From the NCBI GenBank assembly GCA_034434695.1, contig DAOTYY010000116.1:1-55251 (forward strand): a DNA stretch of 55,251 nt, written 5' to 3'. The translations under genes were made by a program, and so were the position numbers. Shown here piece by piece: positions 1 to 7,981 of the stretch; the first letter of the stretch is position 1; each line of letters begins with the position of its first letter. The notes beneath the pieces are model-generated. The model worked only from the letters and a program-made list of their open reading frames with translations. It made no database searches and was not told where the DNA came from. This stretch comes from DYEC01 sp034434695 (GTDB lineage Bacteria; Chloroflexota; Anaerolineae; Anaerolineales; Anaerolineaceae).

Positions 1-102
1 GACTTCACCATCCAACAGGGAGGACAGCCCGGTCGCGGTGGTTTGCCCAAAGGCGCTTATCAGATAGTCGCTGTACAAGTCCAGGAGTTTGCCGTTTTTC
101 AT
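1..102 (-). mobile_element. Transposase N-terminus (IS4/IS701-like), cut by window edge
   Basis: Thirty-four codons are open from an ATG at 102 to the window edge. The product starts MKNGKLLDLYSDYL and continues with FGQTTATGLSSLLDGE. From memory this TTATGLSxLLDGExSHD pattern is typical of the N-terminus of DDE transposases annotated as IS4 or IS701 family in Chloroflexota and cyanobacteria. The catalytic core lies outside the window. The IS terminus should fall between about 103 and 139, just past the stop of the acetyltransferase gene, which appears intact. I could not identify a terminal inverted repeat. Confidence 0.6.
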
Positions 103-139
103 ACACCAAGTTTACTCAAATCTGCGTAAGGTGAGTGAC

Positions 140-559
140 TCAGTTATCCTTTGACATGATCATCAATTCATCCCGTTGAATCCAGCCACACCGCTCCCAA
201 AACTTACGCGCGGTTAGATTCTCTGTATAGACAAAAAGATGACTCTTCTCTGCTCCTCGTCGCTTTAGCGCATTCATGCATATCTCAATCAACTTTTTCC
301 CCCAGCCCTGTCCCTGATGAGACACAGCCACCGCCATATGATAAATATACCCTCTCCGTCCATCAAAGCCACCCAAAACTGTCCCAACTATTTGCTGATC
401 TTCCTCTAGGACGAAACAAGTCGTGGGATTGTAATCGAGAAATTGCGCAATCGCTTCTTTGGAATCCGCAGAACTCAAGCCAATTCCCGGCAATTGCTGC
501 CAGAGCTTCAATACAGACGAATAATCTTCAACTGTCATCAGGCGAATTTTGGGAGTCAT
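140..559 (-). CDS. GNAT-family N-acetyltransferase
   Basis: This is a 139-residue single-domain GNAT protein, predicted to move an acetyl group from acetyl-CoA to an amine; the substrate is not predictable. The acetyl-CoA-binding motif A is visible as VSHQGQGWGKKLIE (the Q/RxxGxG/A loop), preceded by the beta-4 segment GYIYHMAVAV and followed by FVYTENLTARKFWERCGW, which is typical of motif B. The open frame extends 15 codons further upstream. I chose the ATG at 559 because GAGGTG lies nine bases before it and the conserved domain begins directly (MTPKIRLMTVEDY). The gene ends about 38 bases from the start codon of the IS transposase, so it sits at the edge of an insertion but is not interrupted. 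Confidence 0.85.
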   Translation of the reverse strand: MTPKIRLMTVEDYSSVLKLWQQLPGIGLSSADSKEAIAQFLDYNPTTCFVLEEDQQIVGTVLGGFDGRRGYIYHMAVAVSHQGQGWGKKLIEICMNALKRRGAEKSHLFVYTENLTARKFWERCGWIQRDELMIMSKDN

Positions 560-640
560 AAAAAAAAACACCTCACTACTCAGTTTGAAGTACAATTTTA
601 TCAATTGATGACCAGTCTAACACACTTCAAAAACCCTCCC

Positions 641-1666
641 ATGTCCAGAAAAACTATCCCATGTTTTAAGTTCGCCTTATCCCTTTTGATAGTTACAGGC
701 TCCCTGTTTCTGACAGCCTGCGGATTAAACGTCGGTCCAACCAACCAGTTATGGGTACAAGAAACACCGGCTCTTCCCACCGTTATACCCCATACGATAA
801 CCCCAGAAATCATCATGGCAACCAACACCCCTGTTCGCTTTTCACCTACCTCCACAAAATTGGCAGAAACTCCTTTGCCCACACCCACAGCATTAAACAT
901 GGATTTGCTTCCTATCTCCTCTTGTGACAAATTGATACTGGTAGAAGATGTTACTGTACCAGACGGCACAACACTTCAAACAGGCGAAATATTTGTAAAG
1001 AGCTGGCGCATCACGAATGGCGGTGAATGTGATTGGGAAGATGATGTCAACTTAGCTTATTATGGCGGAGATTCGTTTTCTGTGCCCACACTTGTAAAAC
1101 CTTACTTCATGCCAATAACCAACGCTCCACAGCCTCAAATTGGATCATGGAGTCCCAAACGATTCAAAATTGAACCAGGGCAGACGGTTGATCTGGTATT
1201 GCTCTTCAGAGCACCTGACCAGCCCGGCAGCCATGTCAGTTACTGGTCTCTAGTTCGAGAAAATGGAGAAAGAATTGACCCGTTTATCTGGGTTGCAATT
1301 TCTGTTGTTGCCCCGGCTTCGCCAACACCAAAGGGCTGGAATGGCAATTGGAACGTTCAAGACCCTTATACGAACCAACCCGCCGAGACCGTGTTATCTC
1401 TTTATCAGCGGAACGACACGCTCCTGGGATTCTTTTATAATACCTATGGGGAGCTTATTCTAATCAATGGCTGGCTTGAAAAATATGGGAACATAGCTAA
1501 AGGTGAAATCGGACAACCCTGGCAGAAATTGACGAAAGCCTTTACCTGGAAACTTTCACAAGAGCGGACACAATTTCAAGGCATCTTGTTAACGGATAAA
1601 AAAGCTTGGTGCGGAAGAAAGCCTGATATTCCATACCCTGAGCCTTGTTTATTGGCTGAAGAATAA
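641..1666 (+). CDS. Lipoprotein with NBR1-type Ig-like domain
   Basis: The predicted product is a 341-residue surface lipoprotein. An n-region (MSRKTIPCFK) is followed by a hydrophobic stretch and the lipobox LTAC, giving a lipidated Cys near residue 27. A Thr/Pro-rich linker follows, then an Ig-like domain of the NBR1 (next-to-BRCA1) type at about residues 105-225, recognised by VPDGT, FVKSWRITNGGECDW, the GGD strand and EPGQTVDL. Such domains are frequent in Chloroflexota lipoproteins. The last 100 residues (from GNWNVQDPY) look like an extra beta-rich domain that I do not recognise. The frame is open back to 443, but that part overlaps the acetyltransferase on the other strand. The ATG at 641 gives the cleanest signal peptide; neither it nor the ATG at 608 has a clear Shine-Dalgarno sequence. 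The gene is convergent with leuS. Confidence 0.8.
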   Translation: MSRKTIPCFKFALSLLIVTGSLFLTACGLNVGPTNQLWVQETPALPTVIPHTITPEIIMATNTPVRFSPTSTKLAETPLPTPTALNMDLLPISSCDKLILVEDVTVPDGTTLQTGEIFVKSWRITNGGECDWEDDVNLAYYGGDSFSVPTLVKPYFMPITNAPQPQIGSWSPKRFKIEPGQTVDLVLLFRAPDQPGSHVSYWSLVRENGERIDPFIWVAISVVAPASPTPKGWNGNWNVQDPYTNQPAETVLSLYQRNDTLLGFFYNTYGELILINGWLEKYGNIAKGEIGQPWQKLTKAFTWKLSQERTQFQGILLTDKKAWCGRKPDIPYPEPCLLAEE

Positions 1667-1668
1667 AA

Positions 1669-1705
1669 ATGCCGCCCGACAATCAACCCGGGCGGCATGA
1701 ATTTT
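1669..1705. terminator. Bidirectional rho-independent terminator
   Basis: A perfect 10-bp stem (1669-1678 pairing with 1689-1698, G+C rich) has a 10-base loop. GAATTTTTAC follows on the plus side and TTTTTATT on the minus side. It sits between the convergent stops of the lipoprotein gene and leuS and can serve both. Confidence 0.85.
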
Positions 1706-4164
1706 TACAGGACGATGTTAACCAGTTTCTTTGGAACAACAATCACCTGTCTGGGCTGTCTATCTCCCACAAAACGTCTGACATTCTCACTAGCAAGCGC
1801 AACCTTTTTTGCGTCCTCTTCACAAATGTCTGCAGGTACGGTAATCCGATCGCGCAGCTTGCCATTGACCTGAACTACCAGAACAATCTCCTCCTCGCGA
1901 GCAGCTTCTGCATCGAACTCTGGCCAGGATTGTACATGAATTGAGTAAGGCTTGCCCAGTAGATGCCAAATTTCTTCGCTGATATGCGGAGCAACAGGCG
2001 CCAACATACGCAGGTAAATATCGGTTGCTTCATGCCATTCAGGGGTTCCCCATGCACCTGCCTGTTTTGCCTTGCTCACTTCATTTAGCAACTCCATTAA
2101 CGCAGATACAATGGTGTTAAATTCAAATTTTTCAAAATCCCTGGTTACAGAGCGCAGCGTTTGATGCACCTTGCGTCGCAGACTGCGTAAAACATCAGGG
2201 GATGCCTGGTGCTGTTCATCGGGTTCTTCCAACAGAACCGTCCAGACACGCCGTAACCATCGGCTGGTTCCTTCAATCCCGGAACTATTCCAAGGTCCGC
2301 CTAAATCCCAGCGAGCAAAAAACATCAGATAAGCCCGAACGGTATCCGCTCCATAAGCCTGCACCAAATCATCCGGCGCGACAACATTCCCGCGACTCTT
2401 TGACATCTTTTCCGAATCTTCACCCAAAACAATACCCTGATTGCGCAGTTGCAGCATCGGTTCTGGCCCCTTGGTAATTCCCATATCCCGACATGCTTTA
2501 TGAAAGAAACGCGTATAAATCAGGTGCATATTGGCATGTTCAATTCCCCCAGTGTAGGTATCTACCGGCATCCAGTAATCATACTCGCGCGGGTCAAAAG
2601 GACCCCGATCATATTTAGGACTCAGGTAACGCAGGTGATACCAGGAAGAACACATAAACGTATCCATTGTATCGGTTTCACGCTCTGCTGGTTCACTGCA
2701 GTTTGGACAAACCGTAAACCGCCAAGTGGGATGCAATTTCAACGGACTCTCGCCGGTCGGCTTCCACTCAACATCATCCGGCAATAAAACTGGCAGTTGA
2801 TCTTCAGGCACTGGAACCGCACCACATCGTTTGCAATAAACAATCGGAATCGGTGCCCCCCAATAACGCTGGCGAGAAATCAACCAATCGCGCAGACGAT
2901 AGTTGACCGAGCGATGGCCGATTTTTTTGCTTTCCAGATACTCAATTGTCTTTTCAAAAGCCTGATCTCCGGGTGTTCCCGTCAGAGGACCCGAGTTGAT
3001 CATTGTTCCATACTCAGCTACTGCTCCCATCATTTCATCGCCGCGCAGCTCTGGCATACCAGCCGGTTGAATAACAGGACGCACTTCCAGACCAAACTTA
3101 CGGGCAAATTCAAAATCCCGTTGGTCGTGTGCTGGCACCGCCATAATTGCTCCAGTGCCGTAGGTCATTAATACGTAATCAGCAATCCAGACAGGAATGC
3201 GCTCGCCGTTCACCGGGTTAATTGCATAACCGCCGGTAAACACACCCGTTTTTTCCTTATCCGTTGCTTCTCGCTGAACATCAGTTTGCCGCACTGCTTG
3301 CTGAACGTAAGATTCAACCGCACTCTTTTGTTCAGGCGTTGTTAATTTACTGACCAGCGGATGTTCAGGTGCCAACACCATAAATGTAGCTCCCCAAAGC
3401 GTATCTGGGCGGGTAGTAAAAATTTCCAGTTCATCCCCATGTTCAGTGTGGAAAAACACTGTTGCGCCTTCTGATCTTCCAATCCAGTTTGTTTGCAGAA
3501 CACGCACCCGCTCCGGCCAATCAATCGTATCGTAGCACAGCAATTCTTCGGCATAACGCGTCGTCCTGAAAAACCATTGCTCCAGATCTTTCTTAATCAC
3601 CGGAGTACCACAACGCTCACAATGGCGGTCTTCACCCCAGACCTGCTCGCGCGCCAACGTGGTATTACAGGTGGGGCACCAATCCACTGGTGACATTTTG
3701 CGATATGCCAAATCGTGCTTGAAAAGCTGAATGAAGAACCATTGTGTCCAGCGATAATATTCCGGATCAGACGAGATTGCCTCGCGCCGCCAATCAAACA
3801 TCGCCCCCATGCTTTTTAACTGCTGGCGCATACGCTCAATATTGCGATACGTCCATACCTTTGGGTGAATATTATGCTTGATCGCTGCATTTTCAGCCGG
3901 CAAACCAAAAGCATCAAAACCCATCGGAAAGAGCACGTTGTATCCACGCATACGCATAAAGCGTGCACGTGCATCAGACGGCGTCATTGCATACCAGTGA
4001 CCAATATGCAAGTCTCCCGAAGGATAGGGAAGCATGGTCAAGGCATAATGTTTGGGTTTTGTTTCATCAATGTCTGAGTAGTATAGCCCGTCTGCTTCCC
4101 AGCGCTTTTGCCATCTGGGTTCAATTTCCAAAGGATTATAGGCAGGAACAATCTTCTTTGACAT
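1705..4164 (-). CDS. leuS: Leucyl-tRNA synthetase
   Basis: Cytoplasmic class I aminoacyl-tRNA synthetase charging tRNA-Leu. The product is 819 residues, the usual length for bacterial LeuRS. The ATP-binding HIGH motif is at residues 53-56 (after PYPSGDL), and KMSKS begins at about residue 586. The CP1 editing domain is present, with GTGAIMAVPAHDQRD as its conserved core, so mischarged tRNA should be cleared. Zinc-binding Cys pairs (CPTC, CERC and CKRC) are visible in the insertions. The ATG at 4164 is preceded by GGAGG; a TTG one codon earlier would lie too close to that site. A T-box leader immediately upstream predicts control by uncharged tRNA-Leu. The gene ends at a bidirectional terminator. 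Confidence 0.98.
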   Translation of the reverse strand: MSKKIVPAYNPLEIEPRWQKRWEADGLYYSDIDETKPKHYALTMLPYPSGDLHIGHWYAMTPSDARARFMRMRGYNVLFPMGFDAFGLPAENAAIKHNIHPKVWTYRNIERMRQQLKSMGAMFDWRREAISSDPEYYRWTQWFFIQLFKHDLAYRKMSPVDWCPTCNTTLAREQVWGEDRHCERCGTPVIKKDLEQWFFRTTRYAEELLCYDTIDWPERVRVLQTNWIGRSEGATVFFHTEHGDELEIFTTRPDTLWGATFMVLAPEHPLVSKLTTPEQKSAVESYVQQAVRQTDVQREATDKEKTGVFTGGYAINPVNGERIPVWIADYVLMTYGTGAIMAVPAHDQRDFEFARKFGLEVRPVIQPAGMPELRGDEMMGAVAEYGTMINSGPLTGTPGDQAFEKTIEYLESKKIGHRSVNYRLRDWLISRQRYWGAPIPIVYCKRCGAVPVPEDQLPVLLPDDVEWKPTGESPLKLHPTWRFTVCPNCSEPAERETDTMDTFMCSSWYHLRYLSPKYDRGPFDPREYDYWMPVDTYTGGIEHANMHLIYTRFFHKACRDMGITKGPEPMLQLRNQGIVLGEDSEKMSKSRGNVVAPDDLVQAYGADTVRAYLMFFARWDLGGPWNSSGIEGTSRWLRRVWTVLLEEPDEQHQASPDVLRSLRRKVHQTLRSVTRDFEKFEFNTIVSALMELLNEVSKAKQAGAWGTPEWHEATDIYLRMLAPVAPHISEEIWHLLGKPYSIHVQSWPEFDAEAAREEEIVLVVQVNGKLRDRITVPADICEEDAKKVALASENVRRFVGDRQPRQVIVVPKKLVNIVL

Positions 4165-4181
4165 CAAGCCTCCTTATTAAC

Positions 4182-4211
4182 AAAAAACCTCCGTCCGGTC
4201 AGGGACGAAGG
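4182..4211 (-). terminator. Conditional terminator of the leuS T-box
   Basis: On the minus strand CCTTCGTCC and GGACGGAGG form a 9-bp stem with a six-base loop, followed by TTTTTTG. It lies between the T-box core and the leuS ribosome binding site and is expected to compete with the antiterminator. Confidence 0.85.
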
Positions 4212-4440
4212 AATTTCTCCGCGGTACCACCCTGCTTGCCCGAATAGTTCAGGCCGCTTTAGGTCGCAATAACGGGCGAAACCCGGTGATGGCTACAATC
4301 ATCGCTTTCACCATCACTACCTGCCTGAAAGGCAACAGGCGAGTTCAACCCCGGTGCTCTACAGGCACGTTGCCGGGCTCACACCTCCCCGTCCCGACTC
4401 GCTGGTAGATGGTCTACTACTCCTGCTATGGTATCGTTTG
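4182..4440 (-). promoter_or_regulatory. T-box leader of leuS
   Basis: The minus strand carries the conserved T-box sequence AGGGTGGTACCGCGG (4233-4219), whose UGGU can pair with the ACCA end of uncharged tRNA-Leu. It is followed by a strong terminator hairpin (4203-4211 pairing with 4188-4196, nine base pairs including one G-U) and six T residues. The roughly 200 bases upstream, with purine-rich and self-complementary segments, fit Stem I and the linker. The Leu codon CTC at 4343-4341, within GAACTC, is the best specifier candidate, though it could also pair within a stem. Uncharged tRNA-Leu should promote read-through into leuS. The exact 5' end is not determined. Confidence 0.9.
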
Positions 4441-4450
4441 ATAATGATAA

Positions 4451-4482
4451 GCGGGCGTTCAAAAAACGCCGCTTTTTTTACC
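4451..4482. terminator. Hairpin terminator after the tRNA-Ala pair
   Basis: GGCGTT and AACGCC, flanked by GC pairs, form a hairpin directly downstream of the tRNA genes on the minus strand. On the plus strand it is followed by seven T residues, on the minus strand only by TTATCATTAT. It probably ends the tRNA transcript before the T-box begins. Confidence 0.6.
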
Positions 4483-4486
4483 AAGG

Positions 4487-4559
4487 TGGACCCAGAGAGA
4501 TTCGAACTCTCGACCTTCTCAATGCCATTGAGACGCGCTCCCAACTGCGCTATGGGCCC
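4487..4559 (-). tRNA. tRNA-Ala (anticodon GGC)
   Basis: A 73-base cloverleaf: acceptor GGGCCCA/TGGGTCC, D-stem GCGC/GCGC, anticodon stem TCTCA/TGAGA with loop ATGGCAT (anticodon GGC, reading GCC and GCU), T-stem GAGAG/CTCTC around TTCGAAT, discriminator A. The G3-U70 wobble pair that marks alanine tRNAs is present. CCA is not fully encoded; ACC is followed by TT. It is the second gene of a tandem pair. Confidence 0.97.
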
Positions 4560-4605
4560 TTAACTTTTTGCCTGCTTCCGCAAGTTGGGGGTTTTCACCC
4601 CCCAG

Positions 4606-4678
4606 TGGACCTGGAGGGATTCGAACCCTCGACCTCTTCAGTGCGATTGAAGCGCGCTCCCAACTGCGCTACAGGCCC
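4606..4678 (-). tRNA. tRNA-Ala (anticodon CGC)
   Basis: A 73-base cloverleaf: acceptor GGGCCTG/CAGGTCC, anticodon stem CTTCA/TGAAG with loop ATCGCAC (anticodon CGC, reading GCG), T-stem GAGGG/CCCTC. It has the G3-U70 alanine identity pair. The 3' end reads ACT, so CCA is added after transcription. It is the first gene of the pair, 46 bases before tRNA-Ala(GGC). The two genes are clearly related in the D-arm and T-arm. Confidence 0.97.
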
Positions 4679-4697
4679 CCGTTTGTAGGGCATTGAA

Positions 4698-4726
4698 ATT
4701 TTACTCGAAGCCACCATGTGTGTCAA
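4698..4726 (-). promoter_or_regulatory. Housekeeping promoter of the tRNA-Ala pair
   Basis: On the minus strand TTGACA (4726-4721) is separated by exactly 17 bases from TAAAAT (4703-4698). Transcription would start near 4691, about 13 bases before the first tRNA. The fit to the sigma-70-type consensus is close to ideal. Confidence 0.8.
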
Positions 4727-4759
4727 GGAAAGCGTCAACCGCGTTTTATTCACCAGCAA

Positions 4760-6031
4760 CTAACCCAACACACGCTGAGCTAACCAATCGACAATTTCCA
4801 ACCTTGCAACATTTTCCTGTTCGCCTGTATCCAAATTCTTAACTGTAACCAAGCCGGCTGTTTCCTCATCCGGACCCACAATCAGAGCGTACCTCACTCC
4901 AACCCGATCGGCAAATTTGAGCTGGCGAGGCAGCTTAATAGCCTCCGGATACACGAGTGTTGAAATACCAGCCCGCCGTAATTCAGCCGCAAGGGCAAAT
5001 GAAAGCTTCATCCTAGTTTCGTCAAATACTGTAACCAGCACTTGCGCCGGTGTTTTTGCCAAGCTAGGGAGTAATCCATATTTTTCAAGGACGATACCAA
5101 TCATCACATCACCCATGGCAAATCCTACCCCTGGCAGAGGGTTGCCGCCCACATCTCCGACCAGATTATCATATCTTCCTCCCCCCAGAATTGCCCTTCC
5201 GTCACGAGCTCGATCCCGTGCTTCAAACACCGTCCCGGTATAGTAATCTAAACCGCGCACAATTTGAGGCTCAAACTGCACGTATTGTTTAAGACCCATT
5301 CCCTCTAAAATCTCAAATACTCGCGCCAATTCGGAAGATAATCGCCACAGTTCCGGATCAGACAAAATTTCCTTTAACTTTTGCAACTGATCAGCATCAA
5401 GCCCCATCTCTTGAGCGTAGGCATCCCAATCCGTTGGAGACATTTTATCCCGTCGGTCAATTAGACGAAAAATCTGCTGACGAAGTTGTCCTCCAATCCC
5501 AATTTGCTCAAGCTGGCTATCCATCAACCGGCGATTGTTAACCAAAATTCCAACCTGTTGGGGAGTTAAGCCAACCTTTTCAAAAAACATCGCACAAATA
5601 GCGATCAGCTCAGCATCTGCCTCTGGCGAATCTATCCCTATCAAGTCAATATTCCATTGAAAAAACTCGCGCGTTCTTCCTTTCTGTGGGCGCTCATAAC
5701 GCCAGAATGGGCCAAACGACCACCAGCGCAACGGATAAACCAACGTATTCTGCCGCTGTGCAACCATCCTCGCCAGCGTGGGTGTTAATTCCGGGCGCAA
5801 GGTTATTAAGTCACCACCTCGATCTGGAAACACAAAGGCTTGCTCTTTAACCAGCTCTTCTCCAGATTTAGCTGCGTACAGGTCAATTCGTTCCAGGATC
5901 GGTCCTTCGTATTCTTGATAGCCAAACAACTGCGAAACCTCCCGAATTTTGCTATACAGCCAGTTGCGCACAGCCATTTCTTCGGGATAAAAATCTCGCG
6001 TGCCCTTAACCGCTTGAATTACTGATTTCAT
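4760..6031 (-). CDS. hisS: Histidyl-tRNA synthetase
   Basis: Class II synthetase charging tRNA-His, 423 residues, a normal length. Motif 1 begins in KGTRDFYPEEMAVR at the N-terminus. Motif 2 is seen in FWRYERPQKGRTREFFQ. The histidine-specific signatures RGLDYYTGTVFE and GGGRYDNLVG follow, and the C-terminal anticodon-binding domain (from about residue 325, QVLVTVFD) closes the protein. The frame extends nine codons further, but the ATG at 6031 has AGGTGAG eight bases upstream and begins at the conserved region. No T-box motif was found upstream. It is divergent from the DRTGG gene at 6212. Confidence 0.97.
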   Translation of the reverse strand: MKSVIQAVKGTRDFYPEEMAVRNWLYSKIREVSQLFGYQEYEGPILERIDLYAAKSGEELVKEQAFVFPDRGGDLITLRPELTPTLARMVAQRQNTLVYPLRWWSFGPFWRYERPQKGRTREFFQWNIDLIGIDSPEADAELIAICAMFFEKVGLTPQQVGILVNNRRLMDSQLEQIGIGGQLRQQIFRLIDRRDKMSPTDWDAYAQEMGLDADQLQKLKEILSDPELWRLSSELARVFEILEGMGLKQYVQFEPQIVRGLDYYTGTVFEARDRARDGRAILGGGRYDNLVGDVGGNPLPGVGFAMGDVMIGIVLEKYGLLPSLAKTPAQVLVTVFDETRMKLSFALAAELRRAGISTLVYPEAIKLPRQLKFADRVGVRYALIVGPDEETAGLVTVKNLDTGEQENVARLEIVDWLAQRVLG

Positions 6032-6131
6032 GCTGTTCTCACCTGTCTGAAATTTCAATGATTTTACTGCGCATTTTATAGAAACGCAAACCGCCCTCGA
6101 CTAGATCGGCGACTTAAAGATGCTCAAAAGC

Positions 6132-6159
6132 TTGCCAGCAAACTAACTGGCTCTAAAAT
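6132..6159 (+). promoter_or_regulatory. Candidate promoter for the DRTGG/CBS cassette
   Basis: TTGCCA (6132-6137) and TAAAAT (6154-6159) are 16 bases apart, about 50 bases before the ATG at 6212. It is a moderate consensus match in the 180-base divergent region after hisS, where nothing else stands out. Confidence 0.35.
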
Positions 6160-6211
6160 GCTCTAAATAAGGTAAAATAAAAACATCAATTGATACAACA
6201 TTCAGGTGCCT

Positions 6212-6589
6212 ATGAAAGTATCGGAACTTATCCGAGTTATCAACGGAAAACTTATCAATGACGGAGCAGACCTGGAACGAGAAGTCAAAGGTGGCTGTGG
6301 CGCTGACTTAATGAGCGATGTATTGGCTTCCATTCAGCCCGAGGCAGTACTGCTGACAGGACTTTGTAACCCACAAGTTGTACGAACAGCCCAAATGGCT
6401 GATGTCGCGGCAATTGTTTTCGTGCGCGGTAAAAATCCCCCCAGAGAAACGATTGAGTTAGCCACACAGGAACGCATTGCACTGATCACTTCACCTTTTG
6501 GAATGTTTGAGCTTTGTGGCAGACTCTACCAAGCCGGATTGCCCAGCCTGGAAAGATCAGTCTCTGATGGTCCCAGTGATCTCGAATAG
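6212..6589 (+). CDS. DRTGG domain protein (first copy)
   Basis: A 125-residue protein consisting of one DRTGG-type domain, recognised by the CGADLMSDVLAS segment, LLTGLCNPQVVRTA and the strand AAIVFVRGK. The family's biochemical role is not established. In Firmicutes and Thermotogae such proteins sit beside HydA/NuoEF-type redox gene clusters, as here. The start is the ATG at 6212, with AGGTG just upstream; a GTG two codons earlier overlaps that site. It is the first gene of a four-gene cassette and is 19 bases before the CBS-HATPase gene. A second, shorter DRTGG protein occurs at 7613. I infer a sensory or regulatory role for the redox operon, not a catalytic one. Confidence 0.75.
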   Translation: MKVSELIRVINGKLINDGADLEREVKGGCGADLMSDVLASIQPEAVLLTGLCNPQVVRTAQMADVAAIVFVRGKNPPRETIELATQERIALITSPFGMFELCGRLYQAGLPSLERSVSDGPSDLE

Positions 6590-6608
6590 CACAAATAAAT
6601 AACCGCTA

Positions 6609-7616
6609 ATGACCCCAACTCCTCCTTCTAAAAACGTCCTGATAAACGATCAGGTTGCCGAAAATATCACCCGCACTGAAGAGCTGGCATATGAGTTAAG
6701 AGTTAACGAAGTAATGACCAGCTCTCCAAAAATCTTATCCCCCGAAATGATCATGCGCGATGTTGTGGAAATGTTTCGTAAAGCGCGCATTTCCGGCGCC
6801 CCCGTCGTGCAAGATGAAAATCTAGTTGGGATCATCAGCATGGAAGACCTGATCCATTGTCTGTGCCAGTCTGATCTAGACGCCCAGGCAAGTAAATACA
6901 TGACTCGCAATGTTCTAACAGTTAAAGGCACTGACCCGGTAGTTGAAGCGCTGAAAATTTTTGTTAGCTCAAAAGTAGGACGGCTGCCGGTTATTGATGA
7001 TCAAGGTAGACTAATTGGGATTTTAACCAAAGGGGACATCACTCGTGGACTGCTTAAGGCACTGCAACGCGACATTCAGGTAGAGGAAATCCGCAAATAT
7101 CGTGCCAGCCATCTGTTTGAGGACATCGAATCCGATCGTACCAGCCTGATTTTGCGCTATAACATCAAACCACGCGATTTTACCCATGGAGGCGCAGCGT
7201 CCAGTAATATCAAACGCGCCTTGTTGCGGCTCGGCGCCAGTCCACAAATTGCTCGGCGTTGCGGCATCGCAGTTTACGAAGCAGAGATGAATCTTATCAT
7301 TCACACCCTTCGTGGCGGTGTGATTCGAGTTGAGATTGAACCTAATCGAATTTCCATTGAAGCTTATGATGATGGACCGGGAATACCAGACGTAGAACTC
7401 GCTATGAAGCCGGGATATTCAACTGCCAGTGAGGAAATTCGCGAGCTGGGCTTTGGAGCTGGCATGGGGCTGGCAAACATTGCTCGCTGTGTAGATAACA
7501 TGGTTATTGAGTCGGTCGTTGATAAAGGCACTCGGCTGAAAATGCGCATCAATCTAGATAAGAAAGAAAGCGTTGGCGAGGGTTATTCCAGCAGATTAGA
7601 CGGAGGTATATCATGA
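6609..7616 (+). CDS. CBS-domain pair fused to a GHKL ATPase (RsbW-like)
   Basis: This 335-residue protein has two CBS domains (about residues 35-150; EVMTSSPKILSP, then YMTRNVLTVKG), which usually bind adenine nucleotides. A GHKL ATPase domain follows (about 185-325), with the N-box EAEMNLIIH, G1-box DDGPGIPD and G2-box FGAGMGLANIARCVD. The ATPase resembles anti-sigma/serine kinase domains of the RsbW type more than sensor kinases, since no phospho-acceptor His domain is present. It may couple the energy state read by the CBS domains to phosphorylation or partner switching. It overlaps the next gene by ATGA, so the two are probably translationally coupled. The target is unknown. Confidence 0.85.
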   Translation: MTPTPPSKNVLINDQVAENITRTEELAYELRVNEVMTSSPKILSPEMIMRDVVEMFRKARISGAPVVQDENLVGIISMEDLIHCLCQSDLDAQASKYMTRNVLTVKGTDPVVEALKIFVSSKVGRLPVIDDQGRLIGILTKGDITRGLLKALQRDIQVEEIRKYRASHLFEDIESDRTSLILRYNIKPRDFTHGGAASSNIKRALLRLGASPQIARRCGIAVYEAEMNLIIHTLRGGVIRVEIEPNRISIEAYDDGPGIPDVELAMKPGYSTASEEIRELGFGAGMGLANIARCVDNMVIESVVDKGTRLKMRINLDKKESVGEGYSSRLDGGIS

Positions 7617-7957
7617 ATCTGGCTCAAATCGTTGATCAATTGCACCTGACACTTCTAACTGAACCGCGGGACCTGACAGAATTGCAACCTTCTGGGGGAT
7701 ATACCTCTGATTTGTTAAGCTGTGTTATGTCTGGAGCTAAACAAAGAAGTCTCTGGGTGACTTTACAAGCTCATGGAAATATCGTGGCAGTAGCTGCGTT
7801 GCTGGATTTATGCGCTGTTATTATTACAGAAGGCGCTCAACCCGAGCCTGCAACGATTGAAAAAGCCAATCAGGAAGGCATTATTCTCCTTTCAACAAAC
7901 GAACCCTCTTTCGCCGTCGTTGGAAAATTATGGGAAATAGGACTGCGCTCTTGTTGA
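7613..7957 (+). CDS. DRTGG domain protein (second copy)
   Basis: A 114-residue protein with the same fold pattern as the product of 6212-6589: YTSDLLSCVMSGAKQ, then VAVAALLDLCAVIITEGAQPEP and a final strand-helix ending LWEIGLRSC. Sequence similarity between the two copies is weak but colinear. The ATG overlaps the stop of the CBS-HATPase gene. A two-copy DRTGG arrangement around a GHKL ATPase suggests a heteromeric complex; this is inference. Confidence 0.7.
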   Translation: MNLAQIVDQLHLTLLTEPRDLTELQPSGGYTSDLLSCVMSGAKQRSLWVTLQAHGNIVAVAALLDLCAVIITEGAQPEPATIEKANQEGIILLSTNEPSFAVVGKLWEIGLRSC

Positions 7958-7981
7958 TGATGAAAGGCACGGAGTAACCGC

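Noticed and set aside
443..640. N-terminal extension of the lipoprotein frame
   Set aside because: It overlaps the acetyltransferase on the opposite strand and would bury the signal peptide 66 residues inside the protein.
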